DNA of 64,000 nucleotides from Acanthacorydalis orientalis (GCA_034766995.1 CM068320.1:23047312-23111311), one strand, 5' to 3'. Shown: positions 50,724-63,723, numbered from the stretch's first letter. Notes: generated by a model not told the origin, from the sequence alone. Made by a program: numbers and translations.

Positions 50724-50779
50724 ATGTCCGTATAAATCAAATCAAATACTATTTTTTGATATGAATATATACATTTACA

Positions 50780-51000
50780 TCGAGTGTTTTGTACACTTGA
50801 TGGGTACGGATGTGGGTCCGGGGTCTAAGCCTTGGCTTTTTAGCCGGGTTTAGAAGGAAGACAGGAGTTAGGCAAGGGGACTTGTGTGGGCTTAAGAGTT
50901 TGGGTGCCGTGGAAAAATTTTCAAAAAACCGGCGTCAGGAGTGTCCTTTTAGGACAGATACAGACAATACATTACAAAAAAAACTTATAGACTAACATAG
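50780..51000 (+). other. G+C-richer patch with an RT-like motif
   Basis: An open frame (50810-50995) contains FRRKTGVRQGD (50849-50883), resembling the TGVRQGDPLSP motif of LINE reverse transcriptases, but flanking residues do not fit. It is followed by A-rich DNA (AAATGACAAATGACAAGAAC). A LINE scrap or coincidence. Confidence 0.25.
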
Positions 51001-51108
51001 CAAATGACAAATGACAAGAACAGAGAAAAAATAACAAGAACAATAAACAAACAAATAAGAAACCAATAGAAAACATGCATACATAACATCCATGCAGCAG
51101 GCATGCAA

Positions 51109-51330
51109 TAATATGTCTGTATAATCACTCTCACAATTTTATTGTGACTTGCTGTTTATCCCCGACCTGTTAAATCCCATGTTTCATCACAGTTGTTATG
51201 ATATCAATATCATAATTTTCGTGTACTTTGGATGTCATCATTAATAATAATTTAACACAAAATCTCTAATTTTTTTGTTCAAAATTTAGTACAATATTTT
51301 GTATAATATTGTGTCCATTTTTTAAATTTC
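51109..51330 (+). repeat. Triplicated 220-bp repeat, copy 3
   Basis: Starts ATATGTCTGTATAATCACTC and matches copy 1 through GTGTACTTTGGATGTCATCA and AATTTAACACAAAATCTCT. A (TA)n tract (51340-51402) follows. Confidence 0.8.
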
Positions 51331-51333
51331 ACG

Positions 51334-51402
<69 letters not shown>

Positions 51403-51404
<2 letters not shown>

Positions 51405-53132
51405 ATCTAATTTCATTAATTCTTTTTTCATTATCAAGACAATTTTTTTACCATGTATAAAATGTAACTCAATAAAGTTATGAAATTATTGTAAATATAA
51501 TAATATTTAATAATAAACTATAAATTTTAATAATAATAATATTTAATAATAAAAATAATAATATAATAATAATAATATTTAATAATAATAAACTTTGAAA
51601 TTATTGTAAATATAATAAAATACTGCTACTCCTCATAAGTATAAAATTCTCGTACTCATCAATTTCATATCAAAATACATTGTACATTATAAAAATAACT
51701 TTCTTAGTATTTAAATCATTGTTGTTTCTTTTTACTTAGATCTATAATATATCTTAACTTGATTTTTTTCTTACATTTTCCAATCAAAATGTTTATTCTG
51801 TTGTGAAAAAAGATCAAATTTCAAAGTTCTGTTCCGTCAGTTTCTGGCTATTATAATCATTATTTTTCATGTGAAAACCCATTAAGATTTATCAAATTGA
51901 AAGATATGATAATTATGTAGGTTATATATGAATTTCACGTTATCTAAATGATTTAAATTGTTTATCGTCTGATCTCTGTGTCAGTGATTTCGTTAAATAT
52001 TATTAATTTTCAATTCAGTATATCAGATTTTCCAAGTGTGTGGAAATATTAAAAAAATAATTTCTAGTACATTTTTTTTATGTTTTTTGAGTGCACAAAC
52101 TTAATTATTTTTTTTGTAATAATGACATAATTCTATTTTCAAAAAAATATTTCCACATTTAGTTCTTCAATCATGAAATTATTTTTTAATTTTACGAATT
52201 GTGCGTTATAAGGACATAAATCAATTTAAAAGAAAAGTATTTCCGATGTTTTTAGATAAGAAAGATTTAAACGCGTATAATAAACACTTTTTATTGTTAT
52301 AAATGTTAAATTTAATTCTGATTATACAAAAGTATACTCTTTAATGCTAATATTGAATATTAAAAAACTACAAATCATTTTTTTAATTTTATAAAAACAT
52401 AATTATTGTTGAATCCATAAATGGTATTTTGTAACATAAAATAAAAGATGTATCACCACATATTTTACCTGATATTTATATTTTTTTCACAAGTCAATAA
52501 TATTTGAACGAACCGTAAGACATAAAAACACGTACACAAGTTATGAAGCTAAAATATTGTTTATTTGTTATAAATTTAGTACATTAGTAAATGTTCACTG
52601 TTAACTTGCAGATATAAATGCTCACGTTAAACATTTAATTTATGAATAGGGAAATTAACCGCACCGTACCGTGTTTCGTCTGACACATCTTAGGAATTGT
52701 TTTCGATATAATATGCAATACCATAAATTGTAAAGAAAATTTCAGTATTTATACCTCTTAATACTTGTGCGACAATAAACACACGCTCTTGTTGCACTTT
52801 GTTTTCTGTTGCAGTTAGGGTTGGTTGGAAAATTTATAGATTGAATGTGATAATATCACACTTTCAAACGAGAACACACACATACAGTATATACACATAC
52901 ACACATATATTTACACACACATATACGCACACATATATACACACATAGTACACACACATATATATACACACATATAACATTTAATTTATGTTTAAAGTTT
53001 TTGAAAATTAAGATAATATATTATTTAGATAAAATAACTTAGTTTACTTTCTTAGCTGCTTTATAATTTAATGTATTCTAAAATACAGTACTTAAAATAT
53101 TTAGTTGAAATTATTGATTTTTATAGATAATG

Positions 53133-53194
<62 letters not shown>

Positions 53195-53657
53195 TTCAAT
53201 TATTTTTTATTTTTATAATTTTTCTTGAAGCATTTGTTATAAAACAAATATATTTGTTTTTATTCAAATATAGAACCATTTATTTAAAATAAATATTATT
53301 TAAACCCTATTGTATAAAATAATAGTCGTTTTGAATATTGAAATATTTAACATAAGGAACATTTATAAAAAAAATAATAAAAAAACTGACATTTGAATGA
53401 AATAAATTAATGTATACAGACATTTATGTATTTTATTTGAATACTATATCAGTAAGTGGTAATATTTCTTTCAAATTTTTTACCATTTTTTATCTCTGAT
53501 TCGATTTTTCAGTTAAATAAACTGAGTATACATTTTATGTAATGTTTTTAGTATTGTAAAGTATAAATTTAACTGAAATATAATAGTATTTGAGAGATAC
53601 ACTATATAGTTTCTGTATTTATTTTATATATTTATCATATAATATGTAATTATGCTT
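51403..53657. other. Intergenic DNA
   Basis: (TAA)n-like low-complexity DNA at about 51500-51620, a CA/TA-rich stretch at 52870-52980, and (TA)n at 53137-53187. No gene recognised. Confidence 0.5.
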
Positions 53658-54830
53658 ACATATATAATTTCGGTTTATAACGTTCTACATTCTCCATTGC
53701 CGTCTGTCATTATATTGATCTTCTTTTAGATCCGTTTCTCTCGTTTCTTCTCGAATTCCTTCTGACCAACTTCTTCTTGGTCTTCCCTGTCTTTTTCTAC
53801 CTTGGGGGTTCCATAAGAGTACTTGTTTTGGAAGTCTCTCTTTCTGCATCCGTCGAACATGCCCATACCATCTCAACTGATTAGTTCGAATGTCTTCCAC
53901 TATGGTGGTGTCAACGTTCATGATTTCTCTAATTTTCTCATTCCTAATCCGTTCTTTTCTTGATCTTCCTGCCGATCTTCTCCAGAAATCCATTTCCGTT
54001 GTCAATAGCATGTTCTCTGATCTTTTCTTTAGCGGCCATATCTCACTGCTTTATGTCACTATACTCTTTACTATGGTGTTATAGATTCTCTTTTTATTGT
54101 CTTTTCAGATGCTCTGGTCCCATAGTACACTGTTCAATGAGGAAATAATTTTTCTGCCTTGTGTACATCTTTCTTTGATGGCTTTATCTATAGTTCCGTC
54201 TCTTGTTATGTTCATTCCTAGGTACTTATATTCTTCGCATCGTTTTATAGCTTGTCCCGTATTTAGCGTTAAATCTTGTTGTGTACCTCCTATGCACATA
54301 TATTGAGTTTCGTCGATGTTTACCTCCAAACCCCATGTATGATACTCTTCAATGATTTTTCAAGTCATATACTCGACATCGTCATAATCTTGTGCTATTA
54401 TTATCTGGTCATCTGCGAAACATAACGTATATATCATATTTTCTTCAAGAGGAACACCCATGGTTTCACATTTTCTTTTCCGTGTATTAAGTGCTTGTTC
54501 TAAGTATATTTTAAATAATGTTGGTGATAGGCAGCATCCCTGTTTCATTCCTTTATTTATTTCGAATTCTTGCGATGTTCTATTTCCTAATCGAACTTTG
54601 GTTTTACTCTGTTCATATAAATGTTTCACGGGTTTTATTAAGTTGATGTTGATGTTCGTCTTTTCTAAGGCTTCCCAAAGTTTTATCTGTGGTATAGTAT
54701 CGTAGAGTTTCTTCAGGTCGATGTATATCATATGCAGTTCTTGTTCATATGTTGTTTTTTTCGATTAATTGTGTTACGCAAAATAAGTGATCAATCGTAG
54801 ATCGGCCTGCTCGGAAACCTAATTATGCTT
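53658..54830 (-). pseudogene. LINE reverse transcriptase and C-terminus, 5'-truncated
   Basis: Minus-strand non-LTR retrotransposon relic. RT motifs in order: GFRAGRSTIDHLF (near 54820), DLKKLYDTIPQIKLWEAL, GMKQGCCLSPTLF, CFADDQIIIAQD (the YADD box read as FADD), YKYLGMNITRDGTIDKAI. The C-terminal region follows with MDFWRRSAGRSRKERIRNEK and QLRWYGHVRRMQKERLPKQV, then the GRKRQGRPRRSW basic patch. Most of it is one frame with two stops (near 54360 and 54104) plus a frameshift near 54745. The 5' half with the endonuclease is absent. The older fragment at 10480-10800 is a relative. Confidence 0.88.
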
Positions 54831-54904
54831 ATAATAAGTACAAATTATTAGGACTTTTTAACTTAACTGGTAACAAAAAGAATGAAGATGCATTTTATAT
54901 ATTT

Positions 54905-54947
<43 letters not shown>

Positions 54948-55730
54948 TGTATACATAATAAAATAAAAATAAGAGGCCTATAAAAATGCAATTTTCTATA
55001 AATAAATTGTTGAGAAGATTGTAATAACTTCATAACACATAACGTATTGGTAGACATAAATCAATTATATTTTCTTTTGTCGCAAAAAAATACCATATAA
55101 AAATATATTTGTGTTGTTTTCCTTATATTCTCATCCACACATAATCTTACCGCCAGTATAATACGCAAGTTGATTACTAACGCAGTTGTGTGAGTTGGAC
55201 GAGTAAATTGAACACTATGACCCCCTTTGATATATGTTCAAACATGTAATAAATCTATCGAAGTAAAACCGAAGCAAATAAAATTATGATAGTGTCATAA
55301 GATTCTTTTTTCTCCGGCCGGACATATCGTTCGACTTCGTGGAAAATCACCACGGACGTGGAGTAACATGGATTGTCTTGTAGTCTATTTATTGCAGTTG
55401 TGATCGAATCGGACAGAAAATTAATACACTTTTGTACATTAATATGGCTCGTTTAATATGATTTACGCTTTTATAATCATAATTCATTAACATCCAGTGC
55501 CAACAAATTATTAAATAATTTATTAATATGTTACTGGCAAATTTCAATTTAGAATAAGTACATTTATGAATTTCAAAATAATATTTTATTGTTTTGAAAG
55601 TAAACATGGAAAGTAATATGGTTTTTGATCAGATATTAGTATGAATATATTATTTACATAGTTCCTTATGTTCTGTGGATTTTTTTTTGAAAAGTCCTGA
55701 TTTCGGAATATCAACTATGTTTGTGATTTT

Positions 55731-55796
<66 letters not shown>

Positions 55797-55818
55797 ATAT
55801 TATATATATATATATATA
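54831..55818. other. Intergenic DNA
   Basis: (TA)n at 54908-54944 and 55740-55818; no gene supported. A small G+C-richer patch at 55310-55375 (CTCCGGCCGGACATATCG) is unexplained. Confidence 0.45.
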
Positions 55819-56639
55819 TTAGGTGCTGGAATTAATTCGTAGTGTTTTACAAGAGATGACGTAGGTAGTACATTCTTCCATTGTTCCCTTTAACCAAATA
55901 TTCCTCGTAAAACAGCTGTCTTTCAGGCGTCAGTTTCAGTATATGTCATTTGGTTGAAACGTAAATAACAACACTTTGTACTTTATCGAATATGTCGAAT
56001 TTCGTGCCGGATAAATTGTTTTTGCGGGGAGTATTACTTCATTACTTTAACATGAAAAAAAGTGCTGCCGAAAGTCATCGTATTTTAGTGGAAGTTTATG
56101 GTGTCCATGCTCTAGCTGAGCAAACGTGTCGGAAGTGGTTTGCACGTTTTAAAAGTGGTGATTTTGACTTGGAAGACAAGGAACGACTTGGACAACCGAA
56201 AAAGTTCGACGATGAAGAATTGGAGGTATTGCTTAATGAAGACACATGTCACACATGTCAACACTTGAAGAATTGTCTGAATCGTTGGGAGTTGACTTGT
56301 TAACAGTAGGAAAACGCCTTAAAGCCATGAGAATGATCCAAAAGCATGGAAATTGGGTCCCATACGAATTGAAACTGAGGGACGTCGAAAGGCGTTTTTC
56401 TACCTGTGAACTGCTGCTGGGCAGAAGCTCACTTCTTATGATGATTGCAAAAAATGGGGCAATTCTTGGATTGAATCTAAAGACGAGGCGTTCTTCTGAC
56501 GTGGTATTCATCTCCCACCCAAAAGATGGGAAAAAGTAGTGGCTAACGATGGACAATACTTTGAATGATATGTTTTTTCAATTTCATTTAAAATTAACGA
56601 TTTTTTTCATGAAGAAAACGCTACGAATTAATTTTAACA

Positions 56640-56640
<1 letters not shown>
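55819..56640 (+). mobile_element. Internally deleted mariner
   Basis: About 822 bp, relative of the 32947-34227 element. The 5' TIR TTAGGTGCTGGAATTAATTC lies directly on (TA)n; the 3' end (CTACGAATTAATTTTAACAC) runs into (CT)n(TA)n with its last few bases lost. The N-terminal frame starts MSNFVPDKLFLRGVLLHYFN at 55992 and frameshifts near 56250. It continues LEELSESLGVDLLTVGKRLK to CELLL, then jumps to GQKLTSYDDCKKW near the C-terminus. This removes all three catalytic Asp residues. Confidence 0.9.
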
Positions 56641-56680
<40 letters not shown>

Positions 56681-57707
56681 ATAGATGACGAAATATCTGA
56701 GAAGCATAGAAAAGAGAGTGAAGTAAAAAAGTTCTTCACCGAAGTAATCAATACTTTTAAGAATAACTATATTTTAGAGAAATATATTTATTAATAATTA
56801 GTACAACATTATTTTTTACAGACTGTACCATATTTTAAATAATTGTGTAGCATGATGAGATATTATGTTTCGATATTTGTAGAAATACCTCATTAAAGAG
56901 AATTAAATATTCTATTGTTCTTATTAATCCTATCACGTGATTTATTTTATAAATGTTTTTTACTGATTGGAAATTACATATCATCCTATCCCTATATTAA
57001 TCAGAAACAAATTAAAAGTGTAAAAAATTGATCAGATGGAAATAAGAATCACTTGATTTATAAACCTTTCCTAATCATTCCATACATAAAAGAAAAAAGA
57101 AAGAGGCAATTTATTGTTAGGCATATTAATACAATAGTACAGTTAATACTAGAGTGTTTAATTTGTAGGTTTGAATCGCGGTACCTCGCCTAAGCGTTGA
57201 CTCGCATTTGACTATAAGTTAGGATGTTATAATAATGGAGTACTGTGAGAATTTTGGATGGTAAATGCGCCCGGAAACATTTCAAAACCAGGCTAGACCA
57301 CCAAACACAAAAAGATTGTTTCATCTTTTATACTGTATAATAATGTTCCGAATCATCAGGGTTTTCTTATATGAAATATGTTACATAATATTCTTTATCT
57401 AATATTTATATTACATATTCTCGCCCATAATTAGAACACAAAATATTATGCAACTCGAAGCATTTAAATAAATCTTAAATTTGTCAAGCGGACGCGAAAA
57501 GCACCACCGTTTTATACCTAACTGTTCTCAAAATACTCGTATTGATTAAATACTCGTGCAGTTATAAATAAGATTTTTATTGTTGTTCAGAGTCGTAAAT
57601 CTAAGAGAGCAACACCTGTTAATCACTAGCGAACGCTTGCTTTGTAACAAGTTGTAAAAATTAAAGCGTATTTTGTTCCCGGCAGTAATTTACTGAAAAA
57701 AGAATAC

Positions 57708-57746
<39 letters not shown>

Positions 57747-58433
57747 CATAAAAATAAGACTTCTATTTTAACACCTTAGCTGGAAAAATTGCTAAAAAGT
57801 ACCGTAGAAGCATTTAAATTCTATAACTTGAACACATAATATTTAAGCTTTTTAAAAATTAATACAAAATACATTCATCACTGAATGCTTAATTGATTTA
57901 ATTTCTGATCAACGTATTTTAAAACTGAATACTCATTATACTATATTATTTTAATCATTTATTTTAAGTAGGTATTTAATCAAATAATAAAAAATAGATT
58001 TAGTTTTTTTTTTACAATTATATTCAAAATAAGCTGTGTAACTGATCAAAAACAGATATAAAATTCGAAGATAGATTTCATAAAGAGATAAAAGTTCTGA
58101 ACTGTAATGAAAAAGGTCTAATCTATGCTATTTATTCTTAACAAACTAAAATATAATATGATATTATTAGTTAAAAGATATCAATTTATAAGTAAGTAAA
58201 TAAAATTAACACGAATTATCTTTTAAAAATAATAACTAAAACACTATTTAGTCATGTTTTTTCTCAAGTATATTTTTTAATTTACTTAACACATGCTTTT
58301 TTAAAATAATAACATATTGTTATATACATATACACACAACAAAAAACTTATGTACATGTGCATGTATATATATATATATGAATGAATGTATATATGAATA
58401 TATATATATATGTATGTATAAATGAATATATAT

Positions 58434-58467
<34 letters not shown>

Positions 58468-59574
58468 ATATGAATATATATATATATGTATGTATGTATT
58501 TATGCATATTAATATTGTTCATATTGTGCGTTACAAAATGTAATTTTCTTTTATATGCCTTACAAGGACTTCAATATGCACAAAATACTAACACTTGCAA
58601 ATAAGTTTCATCACTAAATAACATCAGCCCGTGGTCAGAAATGTTGAGACCGGGGTCATCTGATATTATAGTGGTTAATCAACCTTTCACCCGTGTACCC
58701 GGTCTACCTTATTATAGTCCTGCCGCATCTTAAATTGTAATCCTCGCAAATATGGTAGAGGTAAACTGTATCGTGTTATAGTTCAACGAAGTCTTTGAGT
58801 TGATACAAACTTTAGATGGTCTTCATGATCCTAGTATATTCTCTATGACCTATAACGTGATTAACACTTGTTCGTTCTTAACGTGAAGAGGGTCATTCTT
58901 ACAATATCCTGTTTCTTTTATTAAAATATTAATTATGACAAAAATGAACTGTAACAGTCGGGATTGCAATATTTTTTATTGGATAGCTTGTAATTTATTT
59001 TTTGTTTTTTGATAAAAATGTATTTTGATACCATCGATAGTAACTGTTACTGACACAATAAAAAATACAAATTAAAATCAGTAACAATTTTTTTTAATTA
59101 TTTTATAGTAATCAATTAAAACTTGTTAAAAAATACATTACCTACAAAATAAATTTACAATTTAAACGAAATAATTTGTACATATTTTTTGCAAAAATAT
59201 TATATATATATATGAACCTATTTATAGTTAACAAGTTATTTTATTTGCAAAATTACATGTATATAATGATAAATTAACTAAACAATTTCAATAAAATAGA
59301 AACATGCTAGAAAAAATTTATAGATAAATAATTTTAATAACCAAAAAGCATGTCTTCCAAGTACTTTCTTTACTATATAACATATATAAAAATTTACTAA
59401 TATTTAATTTTCAATTTTAATAATATATTTGATTTTCAAACATTATATTTATGTTTTCCTGAAAATATTTGCCAATAAAAGAGAGCTAATAATGTTGAAA
59501 GTGGGCACAAATATCTGCCAGAATACAAAGTATTCTTCGTTTTTCAAATTCATGGTACTATTAACACTAGAACT
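56641..59574. other. Intergenic DNA
   Basis: (CT)n/(TA)n at 56641-56682, (TA)n at 57712-57742, and a TATG/TATA compound tract at 58362-58496. The interval 58621-58920 is clearly less A+T-rich (AGACCGGGGTCATC, CACCCGTGTACCCGGTC) and unexplained. A tRNA-B-box-like GTTTGAATCGCGG at about 57170 has no partner A box. Confidence 0.45.
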
Positions 59575-61227
59575 ACCAAACCAGTCAAAATGACTGGTTT
59601 TACAATTTTATTTTAAAATTCCTACTTCATGTTACATTTTTTTTCGCAACGATGTCATGACTTTTCCAGCGATAACTAAGGAAATAGTATAATTAATTTT
59701 ATTTTTATTTATTTTTATTCAAAATCAAAATAATTTTGCATCATGGTTACTTATATCAATTACCAGTCAAAATGACTACTACGAGGTGAAAGTGTAAGTG
59801 TCCTTCAATCTGTTTACCGAACACGAATTAATCAGTTTACCCGCTTTGTTCAACTTCTCACACGTTCTTAGAATTTTTACTGCGTATCATTTAGTATGAT
59901 GGTGAAAATTATAAAGAAAATTCCGGATCGATCATGATGGTAGTGCAAAACTAATGCATTCATTGGAAAATATATTTAGTCTTTCATTTAGATCTGAAGA
60001 CGTAGAATGTGTATTGAAGTTTTTGTTGAATGTTGCACTCATATTATATAATATAATAAATAATAAAAAAAATAATTATATAAATTATAATAAACGACAT
60101 ATTATTTCAATTAGTGTGAGGTGAGAAAAATGAATACAAATATAAATTTTATGTAATCACTAGTTCTATTTTATTTTTATAAGTCCTGAAAATGACAAAA
60201 CGATTGAAAATCTCTGAATTATTGGAAAAACTGAACGATGTACCAATGGAATGCTCTGATATCGAGGATGATGAACTCTATGACAGTGAAGGTGAACCAG
60301 AAGAAATTGAAAATGAACTATGCGGTATTCACGATGAACTTTTTGTTAGTGAGAATAGTGGTAATGAGTATTTAGACGAAGAAAATGCTCAGGAGTTCTC
60401 AGAAAGTGATAATGAATTTGAAAATACTTTGAATTTACATAAAAGAAGATGTGATCGAGGGCTTTCAAGTTCTGAAGATGAAAATAAAAGTATACTACAA
60501 GATCATCAAAATGAAATTACTGAAGCCGGAACCAGTTGGGAAAAATACAAGAAGGGTCTAGTCTTGGCAGATTACCACTTCATAATATTTTCAAAGAGGT
60601 ACCCGGTCCAACAGAATATGCTAAAAAAATATTATGAAAGGTGAATTTATGTTTCAATTAACAGATGAACTTGCCACTGAAAATGCCGTTGAAAATGTAA
60701 AACCAGGGATGGAATCACGAGAAGAGAATGTACAAACAACTTCAAATAGCTCACTTTGTTCACGCAAATGGTATCAAATAGGGTATTGTAATAATAACAA
60801 GACTACCACCATTTGTAATATCTGTAAAAAATATGTATGTGGAAAATGCACTCAAAGGAAAAAATACGTTTGTAAGAAATGTAACAAATTATAACTTTTT
60901 ATATCTAATAATTTACTTCATACTATCAGAATAACAAATTTGAAATGAACATTTATTTTCATTTTTTTTTTAACAAAGCATTTATTCTTTATTATACTTA
61001 TTATTCTTATTGATGTGTAAGTTAAGAAATGTGCCAATCCTGATTTAGGGAACATTGTGTCAAATGGGTTAATATATAATACTAAAAATGTATTACATAA
61101 CATGGAATTCATTTTGTAAGAAACTAATACATCAATAAATATAAAAATAGTCTATTATTACGAATTTTTTAAACACCAGTCATTTTGACTGGTTTTGGTT
61201 GAAATAGCTTTGTCTAACTGTCGGTAG

Positions 61228-61232
<5 letters not shown>
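59575..61232 (+). mobile_element. PiggyBac-like element, internally deleted
   Basis: About 1.66 kb. The left end follows TTAA (59571-59574) and begins CACTAGAACTACC; the right end, reverse-complemented, begins AGAACTACCGACAG and runs into (TA)n, so the right TTAA is lost. The subterminal palindrome CCAGTCAAAATGACTGG occurs near both ends, with a third partial copy at about 59762. It encodes piggyBac N- and C-termini but no catalytic core. Confidence 0.82.
60192..60892 (+). pseudogene. PiggyBac-like transposase, core deleted
   Basis: Starts MTKRLKISELLEKL and continues as an acidic N-terminal region (ECSDIEDDELYDSEGEPEEI), typical of piggyBac transposases. Near 60540 a frameshift moves the family sequence to GRLPLHNIFKEVPGPTEYAK. 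A slip in an A-run near 60625 then leads to NIMKGEFMFQLTDELATEN, where the whole DDD catalytic domain is missing. The C-terminus keeps the cysteine-rich zinc-binding domain CNICKKYVCGKCTQRKKYVC-KKC, ending at TAA (60890-60892). It cannot catalyse transposition but might still bind DNA if translated. Confidence 0.85.
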
Positions 61233-61264
<32 letters not shown>

Positions 61265-61436
61265 TATAATTATATAATGTACCTGTTTAAAAAAAATATT
61301 ATATATTATAAATAAATAAATATTATACTTCCAACTAATATAATAAATATTATATTAGTTGGAAGCATAATTGAAGAAATGTAGAAAAAAATGTTTATAG
61401 AAATTTTAATTTTTATTTAAACGACTATCTTTCAAA

Positions 61437-61504
<68 letters not shown>

Positions 61505-61914
61505 AGAGAGAGAGAGAGAGATAATTTAATATCTAAATCTCGTTCCTTGTAACATTCACATCAATATAAACAGATGTACGATCCATTGCTTATCCGGCAC
61601 GTTTAATTCAATATACGTAAAACTGTATGATTATTTAAGTACTATTATTGTAAAATATGTAGCAGCCGACGAAAAACATTGCTTCCACCTTATGAAATAT
61701 ACATGAAGAAATGTCTGCTTTCGTTCTCCCCGCGGATTTTACAGAGACAATAAAAAATTATGAAACACGTTTAACTGTCAGTTGCACAAAACGTATACGT
61801 TTCGAAATTTTACTTGGAAGTTTTATTACTTAATTATTTTCATTTCGATTTATGAGGAAAAAGATTCTTTTTTATTACGATGCTATTGATTAAGTACATA
61901 TATTTGTTTATATA

Positions 61915-61965
<51 letters not shown>

Positions 61966-62491
61966 ATACACACATATTATTTATAATTATATTTTATTTT
62001 GAATAAGATGAAAAATCTCTTGATTATGTTTGATTTAAATTATTAATCTCTTGATTATCTTTTGATGAAAAATCTCTTAATTATGTCTTAAATACGGATG
62101 ATAATATGCTTATCAGCTATTCTATTAATAAGTTTTGAAACCCAGAGGACTTAAAATGTGAACCTTTTTGTTGTTATTATTTAGAGTTTAAGGTTATTTT
62201 TTTAATTTACAAGTGAAAATTAATTAAATTACCACTGTAATAACATTTAAATCCCAGTTTTTATATACCAAGAATCATTGATTGGTCTCTAGACTACATA
62301 ATTTTCAAACTTTTTCAACTTATCTTGTTTTTTTTTTAAAGTGGTATTAATAATAAAATTGATTATGATTAGAATATATAATTATTCGATTTCAAACATA
62401 AAATTTTGTAATAAAATCTCTAATTTAATTAAAAGATTTTAATAACAATTCTTATAATTTCATTTCTTTGCATTTATATGTGTATATATGT
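61233..62491. other. Intergenic DNA
   Basis: (TA)n at 61233-61260, 61439-61501 (followed by GA) and 61918-61957. AATCTCTTGATTAT recurs three times at about 62015-62085. No gene recognised. Confidence 0.5.
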
Positions 62492-63185
62492 TTAATGTAC
62501 AAAATAATTCCGTGCCTTTAAATCGAATCAGTCATAACTTGGTTTTAAATTAAAATAATTTCTCGTTCGTCGTTTTAAGATTTTGAAGTACCAACTTTTA
62601 AAAACACTTTATGTCGTAACCAAGTAGAGGCAAGGCTCTTAAAACAATAGTGAACATGATGGAGTCCGAAAAGCAGATTATAAGCCATTGGATACTTTCG
62701 CTTTCCAGTCGAAAAAAATGCTACCTCAGCCGTGGAAATAATTTGCTCAGTTTTGGAGGAAAGTGATGTGATACACAAATCATGCAAAAAATGCTTAAAC
62801 AGTGGAAGAGGTCCGATTTTTTTTGCACGAATTTTAAATGAAGCGAGTCTGCTTATACGATATAGATCTGCCTATATGTAGCCGTTCCTAGGGCCCCGAC
62901 AACAGCCTGAGTCATCTTATTAAATTTAATATCGGCTTATGGCTTAGTAGATTATCGCGCTTTCATGCTCAAATCCAGGAAAAATATGGAAGATGTCCGA
63001 AAATGCATCACGACTTCATCGACTCAAAGAGGCCATCTTTTTTCCTATACGAAATTCGTCAGTCAGCCGACAGATAGAGCAGTTATATAAAATAAGAGGG
63101 GACATTTTGTGGATTGAAATGTATTACATTTTTCCATAAACAATTATTTTCTATAAAAAGGCACTGAATTAATTTGTATATCTAA
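62492..63185 (+). mobile_element. Mariner-derived MITE, family A copy 3, carrying a retroposon
   Basis: Ends TTAATGTACAAAATAATTCC and, reverse-complemented right, TTAGATATACAAATTAATTC. The plus strand encodes TFAFPVEKNATSAVEIICSV, EESDVIHKSCKKCLNSGRG, then (after the inserted retroposon) a C-terminal mariner remnant. Without the 62817-62987 insertion and one TSD copy it is about 510 bp, the same size and junction as the copy at 25601. Confidence 0.75.
62817..62987 (-). mobile_element. Short poly(A) retroposon, copy 2, with 13-bp target duplication
   Basis: 171 bp ending in eight A on the minus strand. It is flanked by GGAAGAGGTCCGA (62804-62816) and GGAAGATGTCCGA (62988-63000), a 13-bp target-site duplication with one mismatch. 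The related MITE at 25601 has the uninterrupted equivalent. It shares GAAAGCGCGAT, GGCTGTTGTCGGGGC and GGAACGGCTACATATAGGCA with 753-927. LINE-type target-primed retroposition is the natural explanation. Confidence 0.8.
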
Positions 63186-63351
63186 TATATGTATATATAT
63201 AAAGAAAATCATTCTTTATTAAAAATTTAGCTTCATATCAAATTCGTTCGTCTTTTAGGGATTTCTTAATTATGTTTGTCACCTTTCAAAATATATTCGT
63301 AATAACGTGTTCAGTTTTAAGAGTTTATATTAATTAAATATAATTAGAGAC

Positions 63352-63399
<48 letters not shown>

Positions 63400-63681
63400 A
63401 ATAGTAAATGTTATTAATTTTTTCATTGAGTTTAATCGAATAGTTTGTGAATTTAGATCAGGATTGGGTATTTTTTAAAACGTCAGTACAAGATCAGTAT
63501 GATGGTATAAGTGATGAGAAAGAGAAGACTGTATGATTGTCATTGGAATTCTGAGCGATTTGGTGAGTCAGTGCGAAGCGGGTGTCAGGACAATTCGGAA
63601 TACGAAAACTGTAGTCTACAGATATTTCGTCATTGAAATTTAAAATCCGAAGTTAACGTACATGTATACACGCACACAGAA

Positions 63682-63723
<42 letters not shown>

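Noticed and set aside
53890..54306. Several plus-strand frames over the LINE relic
   Set aside because: Shadows of the minus-strand reverse-transcriptase frame.
57160..57310. tRNA-like B box (GTTTGAATCGCGG)
   Set aside because: No A box, no acceptor-stem pairing and no cloverleaf could be drawn.
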